Origin: Planococcus plakortidis
GTDB taxonomy: Bacteria > Bacillota > Bacilli > Bacillales_A > Planococcaceae
Assembly (NCBI RefSeq): GCF_001687605.2
Contig: NZ_CP016539.2
Location: 2,200,501-2,264,500 of the forward strand
Direction: 5' to 3'
Length of the DNA stretch: 64,000 nucleotides
Shown: positions 52,316 through 62,007 of the stretch, in pieces
How positions within the stretch are numbered: the first letter of the stretch is position 1
Layout: every line of letters starts with the position of its first letter
Notes under the pieces: generated by a model
The model's input: the letters and a program-made list of their open reading frames with translations, nothing else
Database searches by the model: none
Told to the model about the DNA's origin: nothing
Position numbers and translations under genes: made by a program

Positions 52316-53707
52316 TCAGTCCGTGCTGTAATCACTTTGGCAAGTTCGCGGGAGTTGCAGATTATTGATGATCAACCCGCTCGGCCCCGCTCCCTTATCC
52401 CCTGCGCCATGTAAACGGCCCTTCACCGTAAAACTCATGTCTTCACCAAATATATCCGCCATCTCCCGGACGATATTTTGTTCAAGTTCTGCAGGTATCG
52501 TATTGGTTCCGCTAAGCCATATTTCAATTGCATCCAAAGAATTTTGGACGAACTGCATGGAAGGGGCGGCTTGCCGGAACTTCTCCTGCACGGTCGCCAA
52601 ATAGAGGCTTGTCACCCTGCCCCTGCTCCTCGACTGCAAAAAGGCCGATATCGGCTCTAGCGGCTTGCGGACTACCGGATGGACGCTGCCGCATGGGCAC
52701 TGGCAATATATGGGCATCCATTGGTCCTTGATCTTCAGCCGGATCAGCGGCGTCCCTGTAGTATGGAAGCGTGTCAAGAGCACGTCGCCTTGATCGGTAA
52801 ACTCCATCACCCCTGTGCGCATATTGAAATGCAGGTTGCCTGCAGAACATTCGGTAAGGAATGGCGAGCGCTCGGTTTTCATGCTCCACCGGCGGACAGA
52901 GCAGCCAAACGCGCTTTCGATCTCCAAGCCTTCGCTTTCGGATAGTATTTCCGATTCGACGAAAACGGCCACTGCCTGAAAATCCAAGAGCAGCCGATGG
53001 TCGTTGATGTAGCGGGCAATCGCCAAAATCGCATCCGGCAAGCCGTCGATGAAATCAGGCCGGAAGCCATTCAGGTTCCGGACCACTGTCGGGAGGAATG
53101 GCTCCATGCAATGATCGGCTGAATACAGCCGTTGATTCAGGTAGTAGATATCACGCCAGAACGCCCCTTGTTTTTGGCCGGGGGGAACGAAATTCCCCTG
53201 ATGGAATGTGGCACGCTTCATATCCAGGTTGATTGCGCCATGCTGTTTCTTGAAATGGTCTACAGCTGCGGTTTGTTTTTGCAGGTCCAAATTGCTCAGC
53301 CATAAGCGGGGCGATTGGCCTGTTCCTGAAACGTCAGCTGCCCCCTCTTTTTTTCGCATAGTGTGCAAACGGATTTCATCGATCCGTTCATTGAAAAGCT
53401 CCTCTTCGATCACTGGGAGCTGCCGCAAATCGCTGGCACATTGAATGTCAGCCAAACTTTTTCCGTAAAGTTCCTGATAAAATGCGCTATGTTCTGCAGC
53501 ATGGCGGAGAAATGAACGAAGTTCCTGGTCACGATACCGCTCTTCAGATTGCCGGTCATTTTCATCCATGCCCGAAAGTTGATGAAGAAAGCGATAATAG
53601 CCCATGCCATACCGTTTACGTGAATTGGCGTATTCACGTAAACTGAGCATCAGATTCTGGAGGTAAACAGGAGAATTCCCATACAGTTCCGTTGATAGCA
53701 GCTTCAC
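52316..53707 (-). CDS. CapK/PaaK-like adenylate-forming protein of polysaccharide locus
   Basis: 463 residues, GTG start at 53707 with GGGGGG seven bases before. It resembles phenylacetate-CoA-ligase-like CapK proteins of capsule clusters, e.g. FLRHAAEHSAFYQELYGK, LPVIEEELF, GTPLIRLKIKDQWMP and a CxCG pair (CQCPCG) before the C-terminal domain. The classic adenylate-forming P-loop is much reduced (VSGTGQSPRLWLSN), so activity may be altered. Located between the dehydratase and the aminotransferase. What it activates is unknown. Confidence 0.78.
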   Translation of the reverse strand: MKLLSTELYGNSPVYLQNLMLSLREYANSRKRYGMGYYRFLHQLSGMDENDRQSEERYRDQELRSFLRHAAEHSAFYQELYGKSLADIQCASDLRQLPVIEEELFNERIDEIRLHTMRKKEGAADVSGTGQSPRLWLSNLDLQKQTAAVDHFKKQHGAINLDMKRATFHQGNFVPPGQKQGAFWRDIYYLNQRLYSADHCMEPFLPTVVRNLNGFRPDFIDGLPDAILAIARYINDHRLLLDFQAVAVFVESEILSESEGLEIESAFGCSVRRWSMKTERSPFLTECSAGNLHFNMRTGVMEFTDQGDVLLTRFHTTGTPLIRLKIKDQWMPIYCQCPCGSVHPVVRKPLEPISAFLQSRSRGRVTSLYLATVQEKFRQAAPSMQFVQNSLDAIEIWLSGTNTIPAELEQNIVREMADIFGEDMSFTVKGRLHGAGDKGAGPSGLIINNLQLPRTCQSDYSTD

Positions 53708-53744
53708 TTTGCATCCCCCCTGCGCTTGTAGGAAGAAACTGTAA

Positions 53745-55604
53745 TCAGGCCAATCCCCCTTCGATTTTCAACTCTTCCTTCCAGGCCATTTCCTTTACTT
53801 TGCCTTCTTTCGGGCGGTTCGCGAGTTTCAATAAAGTCTCACGAATTTCCTGTTCTTCCATTTCAGGAAGCTTTTTCAGGATCCGGCTGATTTCCACTTG
53901 GCTGATTGGTGTGGCTTTTCCGATATGGATTTTCGGGAATACTTTCTCCGACTGGATTTCACTCGGATCCAGCAGTTCTTCATAGAGCTTTTCACCAGGC
54001 CGCATGCCGGTATATTTGATTTGGATCTCGTCCTCTTCAAAACCCGACAACCGGATCATATTGCGCGCCAAGTCGACGATTTTCACCGGTTCCCCCATGT
54101 CCAGCACGAACACTTCACCGCCGGATGCAAGCATGCCCGCCTGGATCACCAAGCGTGAAGCCTCCGGGATTGTCATGAAATAGCGGGTCATTTTCGGATC
54201 GGTGATCGTCACCGGTCCGCCTTTTGCGATTTGTTCACGGAACAGCGGCACGACGCTCCCTCTCGAACCGAGGACATTGCCGAAACGCACGGCAGCGAAT
54301 GTCGTATTGGAAGAAACCGCCAGATTCTGGACGATCATTTCCGCGAATCGCTTGGACGCCCCCATGATATTCGGTGGATTGACGGCTTTATCGGTGGATA
54401 TCATGACGAAATTGCCGACGCCGTGCCGATCTGCCGCTTCCGCCACATTTTTCGTTCCGAAAATATTGTTTTTCACCGCTTCAAGCGGATTTGCTTCCAT
54501 CAATGGCACATGTTTATGCGCTGCGGCGTGGTAAATGATATCGGGCTTGAATTTGCCGACCATCCTGAAAATCCGTTCGCGGTCCTGGATATCCGCGATG
54601 ATCGGGACGATATCGATTTCTTTCGGGATTTTTGCGCGCAGTTCACGGTCGATGGTGTAAATCGAGTTTTCGCCATGTCCCAGCAAAAGAAGGCGTGCCG
54701 GCTTGAAAACACTGATCTGGCGGCAAATCTCGGAGCCGATCGATCCACCTGCGCCAGTGACCATGATGCATTTGCCTTCGATTTTTTCAGTCAATGCTTC
54801 CATGTCCAGGCGAACTTCCTCGCGACCGAGAAGATCCTCGATTTTCACATCCCGGATATCGCTGACTTTGACTTTGCCGACCATCAGATCTTCAATTCGA
54901 GGGATTGTCTGGACTTTCAGCCCTGTCTCGATGCATAGTTTCGTCACTTCCGCCATTTCCTTTTTCGACAGCGATGGAATGGCGATGACGATTTGGTCGA
55001 TCTCGTTCTCAGCAGCCAAACGGGGGATTTCCGAAATCGGCCCAGCCACCCCTAAACCGAAGATTTCCAAGCCCCATTTTGTCCGGTCATCATCGATGAA
55101 CAGAATCGGCTTTCTTCCCCATTGCGGATTCTGCTTCATCTGGCGGACGATCATTCGCCCGGCTTCACCCGCACCGACCACGATTGTGCGGCTCAATTGC
55201 CCTTCGCCTTTCCGCGGTTCGCGTTCATGGTAGAGGCGCAATGAAAAACGCGAGGCCCCAAGGAACAGGATGAGGAACATCCACGTCAGCGCAAGGATCC
55301 GGACAAATACCCCACCGGTCTGGATGTACTGCATGACCGTCGCCACGAACATCGTCAAAGTGACCGCCTTGACGATCGATTTCAACTCATGGACCGAAGC
55401 ATACGCCCACACTTTACGGTAGAGGCCATAATGCCAGGCAAAGGAATGGTGGGCGATGAACAATGTGACGGTCATAAACAGCAACAACTGGTTCGACATG
55501 ATGTTGTCGAATGGCAGCAAGAACAAATAACAGAGATACGTTGCTGAGAGGATGATCAGCGAGTCGATGATGAACAATGATGTATAGCGTTTGGTAATTG
55601 TCAT
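53745..55604 (-). CDS. Membrane nucleotide-sugar 4,6-dehydratase (CapD/PglF type)
   Basis: 619 residues. Four to five N-terminal membrane helices (to ~residue 120) precede a GxxGxxG redox domain (VVGAGEAGRMIVRQ) and the catalytic SDR domain: VTGAGGSIGSEICRQI and VMISTDKAVNPPNIMGASKR. In place of the usual Tyr-x3-Lys it has Met-x3-Lys, as PglF and CapD do. It makes UDP-2-acetamido-4-keto-2,4,6-trideoxyglucose from UDP-GlcNAc, the likely substrate of the aminotransferase. AAGGGG lies ahead of the ATG. Confidence 0.92.
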   Translation of the reverse strand: MTITKRYTSLFIIDSLIILSATYLCYLFLLPFDNIMSNQLLLFMTVTLFIAHHSFAWHYGLYRKVWAYASVHELKSIVKAVTLTMFVATVMQYIQTGGVFVRILALTWMFLILFLGASRFSLRLYHEREPRKGEGQLSRTIVVGAGEAGRMIVRQMKQNPQWGRKPILFIDDDRTKWGLEIFGLGVAGPISEIPRLAAENEIDQIVIAIPSLSKKEMAEVTKLCIETGLKVQTIPRIEDLMVGKVKVSDIRDVKIEDLLGREEVRLDMEALTEKIEGKCIMVTGAGGSIGSEICRQISVFKPARLLLLGHGENSIYTIDRELRAKIPKEIDIVPIIADIQDRERIFRMVGKFKPDIIYHAAAHKHVPLMEANPLEAVKNNIFGTKNVAEAADRHGVGNFVMISTDKAVNPPNIMGASKRFAEMIVQNLAVSSNTTFAAVRFGNVLGSRGSVVPLFREQIAKGGPVTITDPKMTRYFMTIPEASRLVIQAGMLASGGEVFVLDMGEPVKIVDLARNMIRLSGFEEDEIQIKYTGMRPGEKLYEELLDPSEIQSEKVFPKIHIGKATPISQVEISRILKKLPEMEEQEIRETLLKLANRPKEGKVKEMAWKEELKIEGGLA

Positions 55605-55639
55605 GTCATTAGCCCCTTCTCCTCGCGCAAGTACCGCTT

Positions 55640-56332
55640 TTATTGGTATTCATTGCTGTAATAATGGTCCTTGCTGAGTTTGTAGTTATTCATCACGACC
55701 CCGACGATAAACGCTTTGGAAGTCGCTAAACTGTCCCTCGCCTTCATTGCGCTCTGCTTTTCGGTTTTCCCCGTATTGACGACGAGAACGGTTCCGTCGC
55801 ATTTATTCGCCAGGATCTTGGAGTCTGTCACCGATAAAATCGGCGGTGAATCGAAGATGACCAAGTCGTAGCGCTCTTTCATCTCCGCCATGAGCCGGTC
55901 CAACATCGGTGAATCCAGCAGCTCTGCCGGATTATGCGGCACCTGACCCGAAGTCAGCAGTTCCAGGCCACGGATTCCGCTATCGCGGACGCTTTGCTCG
56001 AGTTCCCCCTTGCCGACCAATAAATTCGATAAGCCGCTATGGTTATTCAAATTGAACGTATGGTGCAGCGTCGGTTTTCGCATATCGGCATCTACAAGCA
56101 GCACCCTTTTCCCGGATTCCGCAAAAACGACTGCCATATTGGCTGAAGTCGTCGATTTGCCTTCTTCTTTCGAAGCGGAAGTGAATAATAAAGTCTTCAT
56201 TTCGCTGCCTGGCAGCGAAAAATTAATGGTCGTACGGATCGTGCGGTATTGTTCGCTGATGACCGAATTCGGTTTAATACGTGCTACCAACTTTCGGGCG
56301 AGCGGCCGTTTTGACGCTGTCTGATTCAACAT
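55640..56332 (-). CDS. epsB: Bacterial tyrosine kinase (EpsB/CpsD type)
   Basis: About 230 residues. Walker A' is SASKEEGKST, Walker A/second motif LLVDADMRKPTLH, Walker B LVIFDSPPIL. The C-terminal tyrosine cluster is YKLSKDHYYSNEY, the autophosphorylation tail of BY-kinases. It needs the membrane activator encoded upstream (EpsA). I chose the ATG at 56332, with GGATGAG ahead. The gene overlaps the end of epsA by about 60 bases in another frame. It regulates chain length or enzyme activity, for example of sugar dehydratases. Confidence 0.92.
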   Translation of the reverse strand: MLNQTASKRPLARKLVARIKPNSVISEQYRTIRTTINFSLPGSEMKTLLFTSASKEEGKSTTSANMAVVFAESGKRVLLVDADMRKPTLHHTFNLNNHSGLSNLLVGKGELEQSVRDSGIRGLELLTSGQVPHNPAELLDSPMLDRLMAEMKERYDLVIFDSPPILSVTDSKILANKCDGTVLVVNTGKTEKQSAMKARDSLATSKAFIVGVVMNNYKLSKDHYYSNEYQ

Positions 56333-57062
56333 TCTCATCCAACTCCATTCTGTCAGTATGTTTCGATGGTTTATCCGTCTTATCCAAGTCGCCGACCGGG
56401 CTCACGACACCGAGCACTTGCAGGCCAAGCAATTCATCGATGTCCTCTTCCGTACGCACCGTCGTGTTCAATTGATCGAGGACGATGGCAAGTCCGGTTC
56501 CGAGCATGAAGCCGATGATCGCTCCGACTGCCATATTGAACAGCGGATCCGGCTTGACCGGTTCAGGGCTTCCGGGCATCATGGCCGGTGCCAGGATGCT
56601 GACGTTGTCGACACGCATCAAATTGCGGATTTCCTGTTCAAATACTTTAGCGGTCGTATTGGCGATCAGTACCGCCTGCTGCATCGAGCCGTCTTCGACT
56701 TCGAGCGTCACGACTTGCGAATCCTCGATGCTTGACACTTCAATCCGATCGTTCAGCGATTGTACCGTCTCGTTGAGCCCCAGCTCATTGATGACTTCCG
56801 TCAAGATCGCCGGGCTCTTGATGATGACGTTATAGGTGCTGATCAATTGAAGGTTCGTATCGATATCCTGCATGCTGAATTCCTGTGCATTTGCCGGCGC
56901 TTTATTGACGAGGATCTGTGTCGATGCCTGATAGACCGGTTTCATCCATAAATAACTGACAGCTGCCGCGATGGCGACAAAGGCGACCGTCATCGCGAGA
57001 ATGAGCGGCAGGCGTTTCTTCAGGTTCTTGAAAAACTCTTTCATATTGAATGTACTTTCCAT
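56274..57062 (-). CDS. epsA: Polysaccharide co-polymerase / kinase activator (EpsA, Wzz domain)
   Basis: 262 residues. Two membrane helices (LILAMTVAFVAIAAAVSYLW near the N-terminus and AVGAIIGFMLGTGLAIVL near residue 200) flank an extracellular coiled domain; the PEPVKPDP motif just before helix two is the Wzz/proline-rich hallmark. The cytoplasmic tail (LDKTDKPSKHTDRME) contacts the kinase. GAGGTG lies before the ATG at 57062. Confidence 0.92.
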   Translation of the reverse strand: MESTFNMKEFFKNLKKRLPLILAMTVAFVAIAAAVSYLWMKPVYQASTQILVNKAPANAQEFSMQDIDTNLQLISTYNVIIKSPAILTEVINELGLNETVQSLNDRIEVSSIEDSQVVTLEVEDGSMQQAVLIANTTAKVFEQEIRNLMRVDNVSILAPAMMPGSPEPVKPDPLFNMAVGAIIGFMLGTGLAIVLDQLNTTVRTEEDIDELLGLQVLGVVSPVGDLDKTDKPSKHTDRMELDENVESDSVKTAARPKVGSTY

Positions 57063-57104
57063 GTCTTCACCTCATATCCCCATATACGGGGTGATTTTGC
57101 TTGT

Positions 57105-57527
57105 TCAATGGAGCTGTTTTTCTGCAAAGCGGCCGATGATCCACAGGCGCAGCGCCTTCCCGTTATGTGCGTTCAACATGAGGATGATCCACAGCACCAA
57201 GCCGATCGGCATCAAGAACACTTCAGCCACCCACCCTGTCATCGGCATCATGCCGGCTGCTGTAAACAATGTGAAAAAAAGAATCGAGACATACACGGAC
57301 TGGAAAGCGTGGTAACGGACGAAACGATTTTCCCGCTCGACCATCAGCAGGACGAAGCCCGAGAAAAACCCGAGCAAATACGCAAGCGATCCTGCGACAT
57401 TTTCCGAAAGGCCAAGCCCGGTGATGGAAGGCTGGGTGCTTGGCGCTTCCCGGCTCTGCTTGAAGATGGTTTGCTGCTCAAAATCGACAGGCGGTTCATT
57501 CGTCATCTTGATCTTGTTCTCAATCAT
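57105..57527 (-). CDS. DUF4870 membrane protein
   Basis: 140 residues. A ~45-residue cytoplasmic head with Glu/Pro/Thr precedes three membrane segments in the DUF4870/Tic20-like pattern LSENVAGSLAYLLGFFSGFVLLMVERENRFVRYHAFQS. AAGGAGG precedes the ATG at 57527. It lies 42 bases before epsA, so it probably begins the same transcript. Its link to polysaccharide formation is by position only. Confidence 0.85.
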   Translation of the reverse strand: MIENKIKMTNEPPVDFEQQTIFKQSREAPSTQPSITGLGLSENVAGSLAYLLGFFSGFVLLMVERENRFVRYHAFQSVYVSILFFTLFTAAGMMPMTGWVAEVFLMPIGLVLWIILMLNAHNGKALRLWIIGRFAEKQLH

Positions 57528-57696
57528 CTGCTTTTCCTCCTTGAAATCTGTCTTCCTATCGGTTAAGACCCATACTAAAGAGAGCAGGTTAAAACAAAGT
57601 TAAATAGTTTCACTAGTTTCATTTATCTAAAAAATTAATTTACCGTGGCGCTTTTGTCCTGCATGCTTGGCCAGATCTTCACCAATTTCGGGAACT

Positions 57697-57741
57697 AAAA
57701 AAGCCGATCGCTTTTGCCTTTTCGGCAAAACGATCGGCTTT
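57697..57741 (-). terminator. Terminator after the response regulator gene
   Basis: AAAGCCGATCG and TTTTGCC pair with GGCAAAA and CGATCGGCTTT in one long stem with a bulged C; the A tract at the left end gives T on the minus strand. Confidence 0.85.
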
Positions 57742-57748
57742 CCCTTAT

Positions 57749-58441
57749 TCAATTCGTGAACTTATATCCGAATCCCCGGACGGTCTGGATATAGCGCGGG
57801 GTGGCCGGGTCGTTCTCCACTTTCCGGCGCAGATTGCTGATGTGGACCTTGACCGTCTGGACATCGCCTTCTGAATAATAGCCCCACACTTGGTCGTATA
57901 ATTGTTCAGCTGTCCAGACACGGTTCGGTGTCTGGGCCATCAAGAGCAATAATTGAAACTCTTTATGGTAGAGTTTCACGGGCTTTCCTTTCACGTACAG
58001 CTCACGTGAATCGACATGGATATGGAGATCCCCGAATTTCAGGATCGACAGTTTGTCCTCTTCCCCGCTTTTCCAGCCGTTGCGCCGCAAGATCGCCTTG
58101 ACGCGCGCTTCGAGTTCCGTGAAGTCGAAGGGCTTGGTGATGTAATCATCGCCACCCACTTCAAGCCCTTGTATTTTATAGGCGAGTTCTTTCCGGTAGC
58201 TGACGAAGAGGATCGGCGTCTTGGTCCGGATCCGGATCTTCTCGCACAATTCCAAGCCGCTCATGCCGGGCATTTCGATATCCAGCAAAATCAGGTCCGG
58301 ATTTTCTTTGGACAGCACATCCATCGCCTCATATCCGTCTTCGGCCTCGATGATGTCATAGCCTTTCTTCACCAGGAACAAACGCATCAATTCACGGATA
58401 CCGTCTTCGTCTTCGACAATCAGTACAGTTGCACTGTTCAT
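57749..58441 (-). CDS. OmpR-type response regulator
   Basis: About 230 residues. The receiver has VLIVEDEDG, phospho-acceptor aspartate in LILLDIEMPGMSG, and ITKPFDF with the conserved lysine. The C-terminal winged helix is VKLYHKEFQLLLLMAQTPNRVWTAEQLYDQVW ... HISNLRRKVENDPATPRYIQTVRGFGYKF. I chose the ATG at 58441 (MNSATVL), with GGGAGGG seven bases before. It starts 21 bases after the hybrid kinase gene, which probably phosphorylates it. The targets may include the polysaccharide operon just downstream. Confidence 0.94.
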   Translation of the reverse strand: MNSATVLIVEDEDGIRELMRLFLVKKGYDIIEAEDGYEAMDVLSKENPDLILLDIEMPGMSGLELCEKIRIRTKTPILFVSYRKELAYKIQGLEVGGDDYITKPFDFTELEARVKAILRRNGWKSGEEDKLSILKFGDLHIHVDSRELYVKGKPVKLYHKEFQLLLLMAQTPNRVWTAEQLYDQVWGYYSEGDVQTVKVHISNLRRKVENDPATPRYIQTVRGFGYKFTN

Positions 58442-58462
58442 GAATATCCCTCCCATGGGTTG

Positions 58463-61400
58463 TTAGTATCTCAAGGGCAGGGCAATGAGGAATGTGCTGC
58501 CTGCGCCTTCTTCACTTTCCGCCCAGATTTCGCCTTTATGCGATTGGATGATTTCCTTGGCAATCGCAAGGCCGAGCCCGCTTCCCTTGTAATGCACCGA
58601 TTCATCGATCTTGAAGAAGCGGTCGAATATATGCGGCAAAGCCTCTTTCTTGATGCCGCATCCATTATCTTCCACACGTATGATCAATTCGCCATCCGCT
58701 TCTTTTTCATCCAGTATCGTCACGCTGTCATGGATAGTTGCCGACAAAATGATGCGCCCTTCTTCCGCCGATGTATGCTTGACCGCGTTCCACAACAAGT
58801 TCGAGAACACCTGATCGACACGATCGACATCGACCATCAGCCGCCAGTCTGCAGGCCGTTCCTTTCCATCCGGCCCTACAAACCGGAAGCGCCTGCCGCT
58901 TTGCGCAAGGTCCGCTTCCATGGAAGCCGCAATCCGCTCGAGCCAATCGTCGAGCTGCAGTTCCCCGAAACGCAGTGTCATATTGCCCGATTTGTATTTC
59001 GACAGCTCGACCAGATCCTCCGTCAAGCGCTCAAGCAATAACAGTTTTTTGTGGATCATATCCAAATAACGGGGATTGTTCTCTTCGATCAAACTTTCCT
59101 TCACTGCCTGGATATAACTGTGGATCAAGGTAATCGGTGTGCCCAATTCATGCGAAATTGCCGACAGCATCTCGTTGCGTGATTTTTCGACTTCCTGGAT
59201 TTCATCATTCACCGTCAATAAGTTCATGTTGGTGATCTCCAATGCCATCGTCCGCTCCTTGACATTGCGTTCAAGGAAGAAATTCAAATTGGTGATTTCC
59301 TGTGTCATGCTGCGGAGCGTGGCGAGCGTTTCCACCCTCATGAAAAACTCTTCGACATCGCATGGCTTCACCAAATAATCGTTGGCCCCGGCACTGAAGG
59401 CATTGGCTTTTTCCTTGACCCCCTCTTTATCGGACAGCATCAGGATCGGCAATTCCGTCAAGGTTGCATTGACCCGGATCCGGCGGCATAATTCATCCCC
59501 TGCCATATCCGGTAGCTCATCATCGAGTATGACCAAATCCGCTGGCCGATTATCCAGATGAACGAGGGCTTCCTCACCGCAACTGACCCCTTCCGCCTTA
59601 TACCCTTCCCCCTTAAGCTGGTGGGCCAGCATGAGGCGGTTGACTTCTTCCGCCTCGACCACCAAAATGCGCAAACCTTTTTTGACGTTCTTTTCCTTGA
59701 TCAATGAATCTGCCAGTTGTGAAGCCGTCAATTCCTTGATTTCTGTCGGCGGGGCAGGTTCAGGGTCCCGCTCCTCTTCGGTGAGTGGCAAGGTGAATGT
59801 AAAGGAAGAGCCTTTACCGGGAACTGATTCCGCTTTCAGCCAGCCCCCCTGCAATTCCACAAGCCGTTTGGTGATCTTCAACCCCATCCCGATGCCCAGG
59901 TGGGGCGTTGCCGAGTTGCCGATCGGCTCGAACAAATTATCCAATTGCTGTTCTTCCATTCCGCTTCCAGTATCTTTAACAGTTATGGCGACCTGTTTTT
60001 TGATGATTTTTGCAGAAACGGTGATTTCTCCGTTATCCGTATGCTCCACCGCATTGCCGACAAGATTGTAGAGCACTTGGCGCACGCGCTCCGGATCGGC
60101 GATCGCTTCCGGGAAATCGGCAGGTATTGTGTGCTTCAGGCTGACCTCCCCTGATTTCAGCAACGGTGTACATAGCCGGATGACAGAATCGGCAACGTCC
60201 GGCAGCTTCACTTTCTCCAGATGCAAAGACAGCATATGGTGTTTCGGCCCTGAAAAATCCAATGTTTCATTGATCATTCTCGCCAGCTTCTTGCCGGTTT
60301 CAGAAATGGTTTCCAACTGCTGGATGACGGATGGCGGCATTTTGCTGTAAGCGGATTCTTGAAGCGATTGCGCTATCCCTACCATTCCGTATAAAGGCGT
60401 CCGCAAGCTGTGGGACGTGATGGCGAGCAATTCATCTTTGCGTTCGTTGACTTGCCGAAGCCGTTCGATTTCAATGCGCTGCCTTTCAGCGGAACTGCGC
60501 TCACGCTGAAACCTCTCCTGCTCCCTGATTTTCTCTTTATCCCGGAGCGCCATTGCAGCGCAAATGACAGCCAACACCCCAAACAGGAAGATGAAGCCTT
60601 GCGCAATCATGGTGATCGGCAACATTCCCGAAACATACAATGCGTTCAAGACCCCAGCGGCTAAAAAGAACAGTAAGGACAGCGCATAATAACGGGCATG
60701 CACCACTCCCCTTTTCATGCCATGGGCCGCCAATGAAAGGCTGGCAAGCAAAGTGACACCGAGTGCCAGCGTCAACAGCAGCCTCGCCCATTCGAAAGAA
60801 ATGAATAAGGTGGTCAAGATAACTGCATTGGATACGAGCAGCGATTTGACCATCCTGTCCGCTTCAGGCAAATGCCGCTTCACATTCAATAAACCTTCCG
60901 TCAGCAGCGTAACCGACAGCCCAGCCAACCCGACCATGAAGAACACGCTATAGCCATTCCATAAATCCAGCTCCGGCCAGATCACATCCAAACTCAAGCC
61001 GGCTGCAGAGGAAAAAAGGAAAAAGGCCGTGATGGCATAAATGACAAAATACAAATAAGCACGCTGCCGGAGGGCTATGAACCGCTGGATATAATAGAAC
61101 AAAAACATTAACCCAAGCCCGCCAAGCACACCCACAAAGGCGACCTGCTGCCGCGTCTCCGCCTCGAATGCTTCCCGCTCCCAGACTGTAACCGGCAATT
61201 GGATCGGCTCTGATGATTCCACGCGCATCCAATAAATGGTTGCTTCACCGGACGGAGGCGTTATCGGAAAAACGGCCGTCCTATGGATGATTTCGGATGC
61301 CACTTCCTGGCCTCCCTGCACAACCGTATACCCTCCCTCGCCATCGGACGTGTACAAGCTCACTTGATCGACACTTGAAGAGCCCAGTTCGAGAAGCCAT

Positions 61401-61723
61401 TCCTTTTCGGCTGGAGCCTGGTTTTCCACTTCCAGCATGAGCCAATACACCGACGGGCTGAAACCGATATTCAAGGGAGTATCGCCGGCTGGCATGAAAT
61501 TCCACACATGCGGGGCTTGTTGGATCTCCTCCATTTGCAGACCGCCTGATTCATCTTCCAGAACGGAAAGCTGGCTGCCTGCAGCAACTTTTTCATGATG
61601 GCCATCCAGGACAAGCCGCTGCCCTGAATCGGCTGCTATGTTCATGGCGGCACACCCTATCGCCATACAGCATATTAGAAAAAAGAATAGAGCTGAGTAA
61701 ATTTTCTTCTTTGAATAACTCAT
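58463..61723 (-). CDS. Very large hybrid histidine kinase with two kinase cores
   Basis: 1086 residues. Signal and a 7TMR-DISM extracellular domain (~30-190, e.g. FSPSVYWLMLEVENQ), seven membrane helices (~195-395, VGVLGGLGLMFLFYYIQRF and on), a coiled linker, then kinase core 1 (H438 in SHSLRTPLYG; ATPase N box LVGNAVEHT near 555-562). Next is a receiver (~685-800; likely D734, K786) and kinase core 2 (H858 in SHELGTPITLIHSY, ATPase NLLWNAVKHT near 990). Core 1 reads SHSLRTPL, not SHELRTPL. The DISM part likely senses a carbohydrate. AAGAGG precedes the ATG. It heads the kinase-regulator pair. Confidence 0.92.
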   Translation of the reverse strand: MSYSKKKIYSALFFFLICCMAIGCAAMNIAADSGQRLVLDGHHEKVAAGSQLSVLEDESGGLQMEEIQQAPHVWNFMPAGDTPLNIGFSPSVYWLMLEVENQAPAEKEWLLELGSSSVDQVSLYTSDGEGGYTVVQGGQEVASEIIHRTAVFPITPPSGEATIYWMRVESSEPIQLPVTVWEREAFEAETRQQVAFVGVLGGLGLMFLFYYIQRFIALRQRAYLYFVIYAITAFFLFSSAAGLSLDVIWPELDLWNGYSVFFMVGLAGLSVTLLTEGLLNVKRHLPEADRMVKSLLVSNAVILTTLFISFEWARLLLTLALGVTLLASLSLAAHGMKRGVVHARYYALSLLFFLAAGVLNALYVSGMLPITMIAQGFIFLFGVLAVICAAMALRDKEKIREQERFQRERSSAERQRIEIERLRQVNERKDELLAITSHSLRTPLYGMVGIAQSLQESAYSKMPPSVIQQLETISETGKKLARMINETLDFSGPKHHMLSLHLEKVKLPDVADSVIRLCTPLLKSGEVSLKHTIPADFPEAIADPERVRQVLYNLVGNAVEHTDNGEITVSAKIIKKQVAITVKDTGSGMEEQQLDNLFEPIGNSATPHLGIGMGLKITKRLVELQGGWLKAESVPGKGSSFTFTLPLTEEERDPEPAPPTEIKELTASQLADSLIKEKNVKKGLRILVVEAEEVNRLMLAHQLKGEGYKAEGVSCGEEALVHLDNRPADLVILDDELPDMAGDELCRRIRVNATLTELPILMLSDKEGVKEKANAFSAGANDYLVKPCDVEEFFMRVETLATLRSMTQEITNLNFFLERNVKERTMALEITNMNLLTVNDEIQEVEKSRNEMLSAISHELGTPITLIHSYIQAVKESLIEENNPRYLDMIHKKLLLLERLTEDLVELSKYKSGNMTLRFGELQLDDWLERIAASMEADLAQSGRRFRFVGPDGKERPADWRLMVDVDRVDQVFSNLLWNAVKHTSAEEGRIILSATIHDSVTILDEKEADGELIIRVEDNGCGIKKEALPHIFDRFFKIDESVHYKGSGLGLAIAKEIIQSHKGEIWAESEEGAGSTFLIALPLRY

Positions 61724-62004
61724 GACACAGCACCTCTTTTATCCGAATAATCAGATATTTAAAGTTCCCGGCAGCTCTTTAAGTGGAAAATGCATTGAAA
61801 TAACCACGTTAATCATTTGTCCTAAGGCAAAAGATTTAATTTTTATTTCTCAAATCCATTTTATGTATATTAACTAGGTTTATTGATTTAACGAAATCAT
61901 ATCATTTATCACAGGAAATGAAAACCATTTTAATTTCCGAATATTCAAATATATATTTAGCACTACAATAAATACACCTTTTCCAATGGCTTAGTTCGAA
62001 AGCA
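61724..62004. other. AT-rich intergenic stretch upstream of the hybrid kinase
   Basis: About 280 bases with no ORF of coding character. It must hold the leftward promoter of the kinase-regulator pair; no single site stands out enough to name. Confidence 0.5.
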
Positions 62005-62007
62005 TTA

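Noticed and set aside
58016-59041. A 341-codon plus-strand frame over the response regulator and kinase genes
   Set aside because: It is antisense to two clear genes with intact domains; its composition (many Phe, His, Gln, Arg) is the usual shadow of high-GC third positions.
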